DNA from: Usnea hakonensis
Lineage: Eukaryota > Ascomycota > Lecanoromycetes > Lecanorales > Parmeliaceae
Length of the DNA stretch: 31,857 nt
Assembly: GCA_013423325.1 (NCBI GenBank)
Contig: BLJB01000358.1
Location: 1-31,857, forward strand
Direction: 5' to 3'
Shown: one piece after another, positions 9,538 through 19,405 of the stretch
How positions within the stretch are numbered: position 1 is the first letter of the stretch
Layout of the letters: each line of letters begins with the position of its first letter
Translations under genes and position numbers: made by a program
Notes under the pieces: model-generated
What the model saw: only the letters and a program-made list of their open reading frames with translations
Databases searched by the model: none
Told to the model about the DNA's origin: nothing

Positions 9538-10670
9538 CACACGTTTCTTCTATTATAGTATCCTGCAAATATCGAGTTCTATATACTACCTTCGATAACT
9601 TCCACGAATTATATATATACGCTAGGTCGCTATACGCTTTAGTATCCTTTCTAAGAAAAAAAACAACTTGACTGTTAATAAGAATATAGGTAGGCCGAAT
9701 GACGCCCGCGTCCCCGTAGGGTAGTTAGTATTCCTCGTAGAGTATTTATCTACGAGTTCGGTTGCTGGCCCTTATTCCTAGCTTGTTCTGATCCGTAAGC
9801 GCCTGTCGCCGAGGAAAAAAGGCCGGCGTCTTAGCCCTATACCGAGTCTAGTAGGGAGAGACCCTACTAGAGTAGATAATAGTAATACGGTACGGATACG
9901 AAGTTTAGATTAATCGATTACTACTAAATTCTACGGTCCTTATCGAGTTGACTCTCGGAGGGCTACCGGTACGAAGAAATACGGGCCTTCGTATTCATAT
10001 AACGAGCTAAGAGTCTTGGCATTCTACGCGTAAAAACTCTATACTAGGTAAGCGAGGTCCTGTAAGATCTTTTTACTTCGGGTATAGGATACTGGTTCCT
10101 TCTATAGTATTGCTACCCGTAGGTACGTAGAGGAGAACGCCTAGCGGTAAATATATCGCGCTAGCTCTACGAGTAGGTAGAGTTATTAATAGGTACGCGT
10201 GTCTGGAGATGGAGAGAGAATCGTATCTTTACTAATAGCCACGCTTCGAACGGGCTCGTAGGAGGAAGTAGATATCTCGTATCCTATTAGTCGTACCGGG
10301 ACTAGGCTATTATCCCTACGTATCTGGGATGACTAATCCTATTAGCTAATACGCCTTCTACCTAAGCCACCTAGTGCTCTCTACGTATTATTATAGGAAG
10401 GTTCTACGCGTTCGGCGTCCGATTAAGTAGTATTATATCGACTTTGCTAATAATATAGCTATATTTCTAATTAAATACTTTACTTATAATAGGGACGTAT
10501 CTTATCTCTATCGCTTTGTCTTGCTGTTTTCTGTCCTATCTCCTTTACGCGTCGCACCCTGAGATCACTTGGCTCTACTATATACCGTGTACGACGGCGA
10601 CCTTCACATCGCACACGATGGCAGCAGGTTCGTAGCCGGCAGCGCGTACAGCTGGATCTCGTCGCCGGCC
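9538..10670 (-). other. Non-LINE 5' module of L2
   Basis: This is moderately RIPed sequence with higher GC than its surroundings. Its outer 110 bases (about 10561-10670) are GC-rich and unmutated. On the minus strand a frame of about 200 codons between roughly 10010 and 9540, with a handful of stops, looks weakly coding, but I recognise no family. It could be a captured transcript, part of a non-autonomous element, or the 5' part of another LINE family sharing this 3' end. Confidence 0.45.
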
Positions 10671-10683
10671 TAATATTATTAAT
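10671..10683. repeat. Target-site duplication of LINE L2, right copy
   Basis: Same 13 bases as 9406-9418. It directly follows the GC-rich end of the inserted element, and Copia B continues from it without loss. Confidence 0.8.
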
Positions 10684-11063
10684 ATATATAAGAAAGTAGG
10701 CTTTAATAATAATATTCTTATCTTTCTTTTCTATATAGATTTTAAAGAGTAATATAAAAATTATTTTTTAATTTATATCTAAAACTATAAATTTATAATC
10801 TTAAATATATAATATAATAACTTATTTAGAATATAATTAATCTTTTAGCTAATTATATTAAATCTATTCTAGAAATAATAGTAATATAGTTAAAGGCGTA
10901 TATTATAACTACTTTTAAAATTAAAAAGCCCTAGAATAATATAATTAAAAAATTAGATAAGTTCTATTAAAATTATAAAAAAAACTATTATACCCGTAAT
11001 AAATATAAGAGTAGAATAAATTAATATAAGCGAATATTAAGCTATAGCTAAAATAATAATAAT

Positions 11064-11076
11064 AAGTAATAATATA
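11064..11076. repeat. Target-site duplication of LINE L4, left copy
   Basis: The sequence aagtaataatata is repeated at 13531-13543. It corresponds to one site in Copia A (about 21068-21080) after RIP-type changes. Confidence 0.75.
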
Positions 11077-11085
11077 GCCCTTCTT

Positions 11086-11245
11086 ACGCTTCTTCTATCG
11101 CCCTCCTTATACTCCTTTTATCGCCTTTCTTATACTCCTTCTATCGCTCTTATTATAGCGATAACTAAAGTCCTTATTATAAGAGATATAGAATATATAT
11201 CTAAAATATAATTATAATTATAATATATTAATTAATAATTTAGAA
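11086..11245 (-). repeat. Repeat block X, copy 2
   Basis: This 160-bp block is the reverse complement of 7209-7393, with one 23-bp minisatellite unit fewer. It forms nearly the first part of chimeric insertion L4. Confidence 0.75.
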
Positions 11246-12414
11246 TTTAAAATATATTAGAGGAAGAGATTAAGGGAGTAAGATATATTAACTATATTTC
11301 TAATAATTTAAATCTATTTTTATAATTATTAATTAGAGGCTAGATAGTATATTTAGAAGCTCTATAAAAGCTATTAGAGATTTATTAATATTAATTTTAA
11401 AAATATATTATTAAGATTAATTTTTTTTATCTCTTAAAAATTTAAATCCCTTTTAGTAATTATTAGCTAAGAGAGAGAAATTTTAATATAAATATTCTTT
11501 AAATATTAGAATAAATATTAATATAAGCTTAAAAATAAGCTAGTGAAAATATTAATATTTAGATTCTAATATAGATAAACTCTATATATAAATAGATCTA
11601 GATATAGACTAAAATAGATAAAATTATATTTTATTATATAAAGAAAATCGCTTATAAAAACTATTTAATTAGTAGCTATTATATATTAATAATATAGATT
11701 AAAGCTAGTCTCTATTAATAAATATATTAATTTACTAATTATTAAATAGAATATCTTTAAAGATTATAAATTATTAAATATAAAAAATTTATTAATATTA
11801 GTTTTTATATTTTTTAAAAGTTTAAATCTTTTTATATAATTAATAGCTAGAAATAGAAAGAGAGATAAATAGATCTTAATATAAATATAGCTAAATATTT
11901 AATATAGTAGTTCTTAATTAATAGGGTAGAGATATTATAATATTATTATTAATAAAAATAATATTATAGTAATCTTTATAAAATATAGATAGTTTAAATA
12001 AGAGAGATCTCTAATAATAATATAAAATAGATAAATTCTATAGAGTATAATATATAATAATAATTACTATTAATTTTTAAAGCTAAATAAAACTATTTAT
12101 ATAGTTTAAAAAGATAGTATATATATATTAATATATTAAGAGCTATAAGAAGTTAATTATCTTATAATAAAGATTTAAGATAGAATAGAGAGTAAGCTAA
12201 AATAGTACTATATATTTAATCTTATAAAAAATATACTTAAAGAGTAAATAATAATTAATTTAAATAATAATTAATTTTATTTATTAATTATATAAAGCTC
12301 TAGTTTAGAAGAATAGTCTAAGCTAAATATAAAAGTAATCTTAAAATAATTATAGAATATAAACTAAGTAGAGAGCCTAAAGAGTAGGATTTTAACCTCC
12401 TAAATTAATCGCTA
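11246..12414. other. Unclassified part of the L4 5' module
   Basis: This is extremely AT-rich and stop-filled. Two stretches (about 11385-11500 and 11780-11890) resemble each other loosely ('tttattaatatta' followed by 'aaatttaaatc' or 'aagtttaaatc' and a purine-rich run), perhaps an old internal duplication. No conserved protein motif could be identified on either strand. Confidence 0.35.
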
Positions 12415-13496
12415 GCGGCGGCTATTTAGTATAACCCAGCGAGTATATAAGAGGTAATAAAGATATTAAGAAGATAGCTAAAGATAATCTAGAATAAGTA
12501 TCTAAAATATATCTTAAAAGTATATAAAGTAATAAATATTAGAGAATTAGAAATAAAGATAGATATCTACTTTATATAGATCTCTATAAATCTAGTAATC
12601 CTTTATTATTAGGCTTTTAAGAGAGTATATAAAGTTATAAAAATTAGGAATACTTATATTTATAGAGTATTCCGAGGAAAACGAGAATATAGAATAAAGG
12701 TACTATTAATATTAGTAATAAAAAAATACTTATAAATAGAGAGTATCCTTTTTAGAATAGAAAAGTAGAAATAATATAATATAAAGAAAAGAGAGAGAAA
12801 GGAGATAAAAATAATAAAAAGTAAAATATAAAACTAAAATAATATAGTTTAATATATTTTATAGAAAGGCTACTATATAGATATATTTAAAAATAAAAGA
12901 ATATTAGCTTAGGGTCCTAAAAATTAAAAAAAGAGAAAAATACTCTATTATAATCTTATAAAAGCCGAGAGCTCTACTCTAATCTAAATAAAAATAGAGA
13001 AGATAGAGCTAATATAATTCCTTTTTTATTATAAAGTTCTAGATATCTATATATCTAGCTATAAATATAATTAGTTAAAATAAAATACTAAATATATCTT
13101 TATCTTTTATCTAAGATTAAAATAATTTAGATTAATACTTCTAGAATCTATAGGAATAAATAATTTACGAAAAATACTAATTACTCTAAAAAAAATGAAG
13201 GCGTTAATTAAATAATTAATCTAATTTAGCCTTTTAGACTAGTATTTTCTAATAAAAAACTAGCTATATAAGGGAGAAATATCTTAAAGAATATTAATAA
13301 AAATATAAAAAAGATAGAGATATATATATATAAAGAGCCCTAAATAATAGTAGTTAAAAATAGTATATAGAATTAAAATAATAAAAATAAGTAGAAATAT
13401 AATAAGGTTTTTTACCTTAATAGTAGTAATACTACGAAGGTTTTTTTTATATTATTATTATAGAGCTTCTTATAATTATCTTTTATATAGTTAGAT
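12415..13496 (+). pseudogene. LINE L4, ORF2 C-terminal part (dead)
   Basis: This is the region after the reverse transcriptase in LINE ORF2, aligned with L1 6094-7170. It starts in the 'YAATAWYSPA'-type segment after the RT domain and runs through the degraded C-terminal Cx2C..H..C knuckle to the ORF2 end. Compared with L1 it carries more G-to-A and C-to-T changes. The stop corresponding to TAG 7168-7170 lies at about 13491-13493. The tail follows up to 13530. Confidence 0.8.
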
Positions 13497-13530
13497 AGAT
13501 ACGAGTATAAATTCTAATCCAATCTAATCC

Positions 13531-13543
13531 AAGTAATAATATA
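13531..13543. repeat. Target-site duplication of LINE L4, right copy
   Basis: Same 13 bases as 11064-11076. It joins the LINE tail to the continuation of Copia B Gag. Confidence 0.75.
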
Positions 13544-14605
13544 ATAATAGAGATTATAAATATTATAATAATTATAATTAAAAAAGTAATTATTATAATT
13601 ACTATAATTATTATAAAAAGTCTTATAAGCTTTATTAAAATGTTAACTCTATTTATTATAATATTACTAATAAAGGTAGTTTAACTTCTAACTCTAATAT
13701 TAATTAAAATTATAATAAATATAATTATTACTTAGTACTCTTTAAAGATAAGAAGCTAAAGTTCTATATTATAAAGATTATTACTATAACTATAGAACCT
13801 ACTAAATTCCCGATATAATAGAGTTTAGACTTATACTATTTAATCTATATAATATTTAATTATTTAGTTTTTAAGATATATATTTTTATTTTTAGAAATA
13901 ACTATTAATTAATTAAAGGGATTAAAGGATTCTTTAAGCTAATTAATAAAGATAAAATTAAAATTAAAATTAATATTAATAGTTAATATTATTTTCTAAT
14001 TCTTAATAATATTCTCTATATCTCTAATCTATCTATAAATCTAATTTTTTAAAATAAATTAATATAATTAGACTATTCGATAAAAATTATATTTAAGGGA
14101 ATTAAGATTAAAATAAAAAGAATTACTATCTAGCTTATTAATAATAATATTTATTAGTTTAATATATAGAAGGATAAATCTAAGCTAGAGCTTATTATAT
14201 TAATTTTAATATTAAAATAAGCCTCTAAATCTTATTTATCTTTAAAGAAACCCTATTTAGCTATAATAGCTATTAACTCTATAAAAGGCCTAATTATCTT
14301 CTTTATATCTATTAAAAAGCGTTCTTATAGCTCTCGCTATAAGTTCGACTCTAGTATTAGCTCCGTATCTAGTTATAATAGCTTAGATTTAGTTTCGGAT
14401 TTAGATTTAGATTTAGATTTAGATTTAAATTTTAACTTTATAATTTCTAATTATAAGAATAGATTATAAAAAAGATAAAAGTATAAACCTAATCCTAAAA
14501 TTATAGCTTATTATTATTACTATTTAGAATACTTTAAAAATATAAAATAGCTTAAAAATTATAATACTAATTTATTTAAAAAAATTATAAATAAGATATC
14601 TTATA

Positions 14606-14610
14606 TATTT
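14606..14610. repeat. Target-site duplication of Copia C, left copy
   Basis: TATTT directly precedes the LTR end TGTTGAAA and is repeated at 29663-29667 after the other LTR. Five bases is the usual length for Ty1/Copia integrases. Confidence 0.85.
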
Positions 14611-14754
14611 TGTTGAAAGTAGGTATGTGGAACACTTGTTATTAGTTGATTAATTATGGAAGCATAAGAAATGTGCAAGACTATTTACAAAATACCAAGG
14701 CGCCAAGGTCACGTGACGAAGTCACGTGACTCGATAAACCTTTCTATTTTGACA
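14611..14754 (-). repeat. Copia C 3' LTR
   Basis: This is a 144-bp LTR with ends TGTTGAAA...TTTTGACA on the plus strand. It is little mutated. Compared with the 133-bp LTRs of Copia A it carries about 11 extra bases that duplicate the palindrome GTCACGTGAC (14708-14717 and 14721-14730). The polypurine tract lies just outside at about 14755-14763 (reverse of gagtgggag). Confidence 0.9.
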
Positions 14755-15619
14755 CTCCCACTCGAGCGTATTTCTTCTAGAAAATCAAATTCCGACTCCT
14801 ATATTAACTCTATACTATACGACGGTAATATTAGGGTAGTAGAGGTAATATAATAATATAGTAGTAAGTATTAGATTATATAATAGCTTAGTACTTAATC
14901 TCGTAATAGTATTACTATATAAACTTTCTACTTTTTATAAAAATATAGTTATTTAAAAATCTTTTTTAATATCTAGCGAGTATATATTAAATTTTAAATA
15001 AAACGAGGTCGAAGGATATATATAGGAGTCCGTATACTATATAAAGAATACTTTAAGTAATTATAGTAGCTATAATAACTAAATAGTAGCTAGGTAAGTA
15101 GCTACGAGGCTAGAAATAATACTTTAAGATTAAGATAGTATTATAAGGACCTATATAAGGCGGGTTAAAAAGCCCTTATATATTAATAGTTAGAATTAAC
15201 TCTAGGGAGGAAAAGAAAAGGATTAATTAGCTATTAATAACAAACTCTAAAAAGGAAAAGAAAAAGATTAATTAGTAATTAGTAATAAAGAGAAAAGATA
15301 TAAAGGGAAAATCTACCGAGTATAGACTAATTAATAAAACGAATAAGCCGAATTATCTAGACTAGTTAATAAGACTAATAAGCCGAATTATTTAGACTAG
15401 TTAGGACTAATAGGCCGAATTATCTAGACTAGTTAATAAAGCTAATATAGTATCGAGAGACTAGATACTTTAGTATTTAAGGCGCTAAGAGGGGATAATA
15501 ATAATAGTAATAATATTTTCGAGAAGGAGGTCTAGAAATAGAAAATTATAGATTAATCTTAATAGCTAAAGATTAAAAAGGGCGAATAGCTCTTATAGGC
15601 TATCTAATTATTAATTTAA
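14755..15619 (-). other. Copia C 3' untranslated region
   Basis: This lies between the pol stop (15620) and the 3' LTR. It matches Copia A 24828-25622 in reverse and holds no coding frame. It contains a short tandem array at 15347-15440. Confidence 0.75.
15347..15440 (-). repeat. 35-bp tandem repeat in Copia C 3' region
   Basis: Three units begin with gccgaatta at 15347, 15382 and 15414 (spacing 35 and 32 bp). The matching region of Copia A (25010-25079) has two units plus a partial third, so the array varies in number within the family. Confidence 0.8.
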
Positions 15620-18273
15620 TTATTTTAGACTAATAGTCTTATAAAATATTTTAAACTTATCCCTAGATAGAGCCTTAATTAATCTATTAGTAACCTATAA
15701 ATTAGTAGAAGTATATTTAAAAGCTACTAATTTATCAACTACTTTCTCCCTATAGAAGTAGTTAGTAATATTAATATACTTAATATAACTATAAGATCTT
15801 AAATCCTTTAATAATATAATAGCCCCCTAGTTATTACTATAAATAATAATTATTTCTAAAGTATTATTAAGATAAAGGGACGTTAGTAGGCTCTATAACT
15901 AAATAGCTTTCTTAGTAGCTTATATTTAACTAATATACTTAGCTTTATAAGTAGATAGAGTAATAGTAAGCTAATATTTAAAGGACTAGCTAATTACTAT
16001 ACTTTTTATATTAAATATATAGCTAAAAATAGAGCGATAAGTAGCTATATTATCTATCTAGTTAAAGTCTATATAGTTAATTAAGTCTAAAAGAGTACTC
16101 TAAAAAACTAGTTCTATATTAATAGTCCTTTTAAGATATATAAAGATCCTTTTAACTACCCCCTAATACTTCTTAGTCGGGTTATATATATAGTAACTAA
16201 TTATTAAGATAGTAAAGGCTAGATCTAGTCGAGTCTTAAATATTATATATATAAGAGATCCTATAATTAATTAGTAGTAAATCTTATTCTTCTAAATAGT
16301 CTAATAACTATTCTCTACTAGTTCGTATTTAGCTAAAGTCTCTATAGAAGTAGAGACTAGCTTAGCCTCTTATATACTATTATTATAGAGTACGCGTTTA
16401 ATATATCTAGTCTATCTAAGGTAGATAGTTCTTTTAACTCTATCTTAAATTACTATTATCCCTAGATAGTAAGTATAAGGCCCTAAGTTAGTTATCTAAA
16501 ACTAAGTATTAAGGGTATCTTTAATACGCTAGATATCTCTATAATTAGAACTAATTATAAATATATTATTTATATATAGTACTATAATAGTATCTATATA
16601 ACTATTAGTAAATATACTATAGTTAATATTAATTAGATAAAGCCTCTACTCCTTTATAAAATTAAAAAAGGTATTATATTATATCTAAAGGAATTACTTT
16701 AAACTATATAAGGCCTTATTAAATTTATAGACCTTATTAAGATATTACTTTAATTTAAAATTAATAGATTATATTATATAAATAATCTTTTTAACTACCC
16801 TATATAAGAAGATAATCTTAATATCTATCTACTTTAGATCTTAATCTAGAGCCGCTATAAGAGTAAATAAGGCTTTATAGCTTATAGACTTAATAATTAA
16901 AATAAAAATCTTATTATAATCTAAACCTTTATATTAAAAGTATTCTAGTACTATCTAGTATATTTTATAACGAGTAACTTCCCTCTTAGAGCCTCGTTTT
17001 AGAGTAAATATCTACTTACCTCTTAGGGGCTTATAATCTAATAAATAATCTACTAATTCTTATATTCTATTTTCTATTAACGAGTGAATCTCGTCTTCTA
17101 TAGCTACTTTCTAATTATTACTATTAAAATTATTATTCGAGACTACTTTATTATAGCTCTTAAGCTTATAGGATTTTTAAATAATAAATATAAATAAAAT
17201 TAGTAGATCTAGTAAGAGATTACGATATTATAATTCGAAATAATTCGTGAGAGGTCTAGATAATTCCGAATTTATACTTAAACTAGAAGTTAGTAATATA
17301 CTAGTAAATATTAATATTAGCGAGTTAGTTATAAAAGTAAAAAGTATAAATATAGAGACTCTAAAAATAGGAGTAAAAAAGAGTACTAGTTTATCTTTTA
17401 TAATAATAATTTAGGGGTCTATAATAGTAGATATTAAGCCTTTCCTAGGCTAAGTTAATAATATTTTCTCTACTAGGGGAGGCTTTAACTATTTAATATA
17501 TAGAAATTTAAATAGAATCTTTCTCTATATTATCTATAAGATATAGAATATCCTATTATTCTTAAATAGTATTTAATAGATCTAATTACCCTTATATTCT
17601 AGAAGCCTAATAGGGCTTTTAGTAATTATATAGTCCTAACTAATCTTCTAGTTAATATTAGGTTTTCGAGCGAGGTACTAGTTATAGAAACTAATAGGAC
17701 GAAGATATTTTAGTCTTAATTAGATACTTATTTTAACTTTACATAGAGTTAGCTTACGGCTTTAGATAAAGTAATAGTTATATAAATAACTAGCTACTAT
17801 TATTGATTAAAGCTAATATTCTATAGAAAGACTAATCTTCTCTATTATAATAAAGATATATCTTTTTAAATTTTAATTAAATCTCTTAAAGAAGCTATTC
17901 TATTTAGAGTTACTAGAGATAATAAGCTCTTATATAATACTACTATTACTATAAAAATAATTAAATTTATAATTAGAGTACTTATTATCCTAGTTAATTT
18001 AGAGATAATTATACTAGAAGTCTCCTCTTTTATTATATATAAGATAATAATAGAATATAGCGAATACTTTATCTTTAGAGTAGAGGATTTCTATTTTAAA
18101 GACTTTTATATAGTCGTTAAAAAAGGTAATAAAGTATTTAAAATCGAGCTTAATTTCCTCTATTATACTAAAATTACTATAGATAAAATCTAGATATTAT
18201 CTACTAAAGCGAATATAAAAAGTATATCTAATTTACTATATTTTTTTAATAGTATAAAATATATAAAGTATCT
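15620..18273 (-). pseudogene. Copia C pol, integrase core to RNase H (dead)
   Basis: This is the second half of the Copia C polyprotein, read from 18273 down to a TAA at 15620-15622 (TGA in Copia A). It covers the integrase core and C-terminus, reverse transcriptase and RNase H. The RT active site corresponds to plus-strand 16565-16576 and reads Y-I-N-N instead of Y-V-D-D, so both catalytic Asp codons are lost by RIP-type changes. Numerous TAG and TAA codons interrupt it. The segment starts exactly where Copia A is inserted and begins with the duplicated target AGATA in element orientation. Confidence 0.85.
18269..18273. repeat. Target-site duplication of Copia A, left copy
   Basis: TATCT is found directly before the LTR start TGTCAAAA and again at 25756-25760 after the other LTR. 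Confidence 0.9.
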
Positions 18274-18406
18274 TGTCAAAATAGGAAGGTTTGCCGAGTC
18301 ACGTGACCTTGGCGCCTTGGCATTTTGTAAATAGTCTTGCACATTTCTTGTGCTTCCATAATCAATTAACCAATAAAACAAGTGTTCCATATACCTACTT
18401 TTAACA
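18274..18406 (+). repeat. Copia A 5' LTR
   Basis: The LTR starts TGTCAAAA and ends TTAACA. It differs from the 3' LTR at three positions (18367, 18390, 18402). Each is T here against C in the 3' LTR, and each C stands before A, so all differences are RIP-type. It should carry the promoter. The palindrome GTCACGTGAC at 18298-18307 is a possible bHLH (E-box) site. Confidence 0.93.
18298..18307. promoter_or_regulatory. CACGTG palindrome in Copia A LTR
   Basis: GTCACGTGAC is a perfect 10-bp palindrome containing the E-box core bound by fungal bHLH factors. It is repeated in the 3' LTR at 25647-25656. A regulatory role is inferred from the motif only. Confidence 0.4.
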
Positions 18407-18421
18407 GGTTATGAGCCCGGG
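18407..18421 (+). other. Primer-binding site, initiator Met-tRNA anticodon half
   Basis: The sequence ggttatgagcccggg starts directly after the LTR. Its complement contains gggctcataacc, the CAU anticodon arm of fungal initiator Met-tRNA. Drosophila copia and yeast-type elements likewise prime from, or near, initiator tRNA internal parts. A half-tRNA primer is therefore likely. The decayed homologue in Copia C lies at 29504-29518. Confidence 0.8.
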
Positions 18422-19405
18422 TCGCAGGGCATTATTTTAGTAATCCTTTCGCTTTATATTATACCTACTGGCTTATAATAAGAGTTCTAGAAAGGGCCAA
18501 ACGAACCACTAGTTATACTGTCTATCAGTCGGGATATACCCGAGCAAGAAAATCAACTGTACTAGGGATAGCCTACTAGGCTGTAGAAAGGATGTGGGGA
18601 TCGATTTAACCCTAAAAAGTACGCAAATTGCGCCGTGACTATTACCTAGCCGCGACCGGGTCGCGCGCTAGTATCGACTAATGATCGTCTACTAAAAGAT
18701 ACTATTCCGCCTGTGGATCACACTAATCAGACGTCGCTATGACTCTATAGAGTTTTCTCAGACTATATAAACCGTATAGACTATACTCGCCTGCTCTACA
18801 CTACTATTGTAAGGCTCGAGAGTACCCGAAACTATATCTACTCTACCTATTTTCGGTACTATTAAGTTACTAAGCGGTCTGATTGAACCGAATGGCTATT
18901 ACGTACCCCTAAGACTCTAGATAACTGATTGCGAAAGTGAGAAGTTGGTTTTATTTTACTAGTTATTCTAGGTAATCTCTTATAACTGCCTATTCCGACG
19001 TTTTAAGATAAGTCGAAGGATACTACTACTATTAAACTACTATCTAAGAGCCGCTTAGGCTATTACTATATCTAAAAGGATACTAGGTAGCTAATTGCGA
19101 GCTATTTTTATATTACTAGTCCCTCCTTATAATCTCTTTCTAACGATTTTAGTCGAAGGGTACTATTATTAATATTATACTATCGATTTTACTATTGATT
19201 TATAAGTAAGGTACTATTAGAGCTTCTAGCCTAACTACTTACTATATTAAATTTCGAGTTAGTTAATCTTAATATCTAGTTACTATTCTAACTATAATTA
19301 CCGAGCCGCTATCGTAATTACCGAATACTAATAGCGAGCGAACTACTAACTATATAATCTCGGTAGACTTCGCCCTTACTTAAATTCCTACTAACTCTAC
19401 GCTAA
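18422..19405 (+). other. Copia A leader region
   Basis: About 1 kb lies between primer-binding site and the first coding frame, long for a Copia leader. It contains a TATATAA at about 18765 and imperfect direct repeats (for example 'agtcgaaggatacta' near 19012 and 'agtcgaagggtacta' near 19150). No coding frame was recognised. Packaging or dimerisation signals would be expected here but cannot be identified. Confidence 0.5.

Larger units (their letters stand above)
9419..10670 (-). mobile_element. Chimeric LINE insertion L2
   Basis: This 1.25-kb insertion in Copia B is flanked by 13-bp direct repeats. Read on the minus strand, it ends with the LINE 3' end (9419-9537): the last ORF2 codons, the stop codon TAG (complement of 9456-9458) and a tail of ATCCA repeats. 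The remaining 1.13 kb (9538-10670) does not match LINE L1 at the homologous place. So the element looks like a LINE 3' end joined to another sequence, as in the MINE elements of Magnaporthe. Both ends are nearly free of RIP while the middle is moderately mutated. No known protein was recognised in the 5' module. Confidence 0.75.
10671..11076 (+). mobile_element. Copia B, segment 2 (gag)
   Basis: This segment continues Copia B Gag and aligns with Copia A from about 20633 to 21075. It covers the part leading through the CCHC knuckle (at 20970-21011 in A, mutated here to Tyr-rich codons). TpA-rich decay is stronger than in A. It ends in the 13-bp duplication 11064-11076 at the next insertion. 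Confidence 0.8.
11077..13530 (+). mobile_element. Chimeric LINE insertion L4
   Basis: This is a 2.45-kb plus-strand insertion in Copia B between 13-bp direct repeats. Its last 1.1 kb (about 12415-13530) aligns with the 3' end of LINE L1 from about 6094, including the ATCCA-type tail. Its first 1.34 kb (11077-12414) does not match L1. The first part begins with repeat block X in reverse orientation and continues with unclassified AT-rich sequence. Because one pair of target duplications flanks the whole, the two parts probably arrived in one event, although a later rearrangement cannot be excluded. Everything is strongly RIPed. Confidence 0.7.
13531..14610 (+). mobile_element. Copia B, segment 3 (gag end, protease, start of integrase)
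   Basis: This segment aligns with Copia A from about 21068 to 22175. It covers the basic Gag end, the protease-like region ('L-D-L-Y-Y-S-V-Y' near 13827), the Ser/Asp-rich linker (about 14315-14460, where Ser codons have become Leu to give Asp-Leu repeats) and the start of the integrase zinc-binding domain. Decay is heavy. It ends with TATTT at 14606-14610, the left target duplication of Copia C. Confidence 0.85.

Noticed and set aside
9538..10010. Possible relic gene on the minus strand in the L2 module
   Set aside because: A frame of about 150-200 codons with a few stops looks weakly coding, but it includes a TGA not explained by RIP at Gln codons and matches no family I know. It is mentioned only as a note in the module entry.
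11246..12414. Possible degraded DNA-transposon transposase
   Set aside because: Short stretches loosely recall a helix-turn-helix followed by a Trp-containing motif, but no catalytic residues could be placed in such decayed sequence.
14671..14853. 60-codon open frame across the Copia C 3' LTR
   Set aside because: It lies antisense to the element and runs from LTR into untranslated sequence. It is open only because the LTR is little mutated.
18190..18390. 66-codon minus-strand open frame in the Copia A 5' LTR, also seen at 25500-25739
   Set aside because: The shared 40 residues are simply the antisense of the LTR. The rest differs because the flanks differ. There is no sign of selection.
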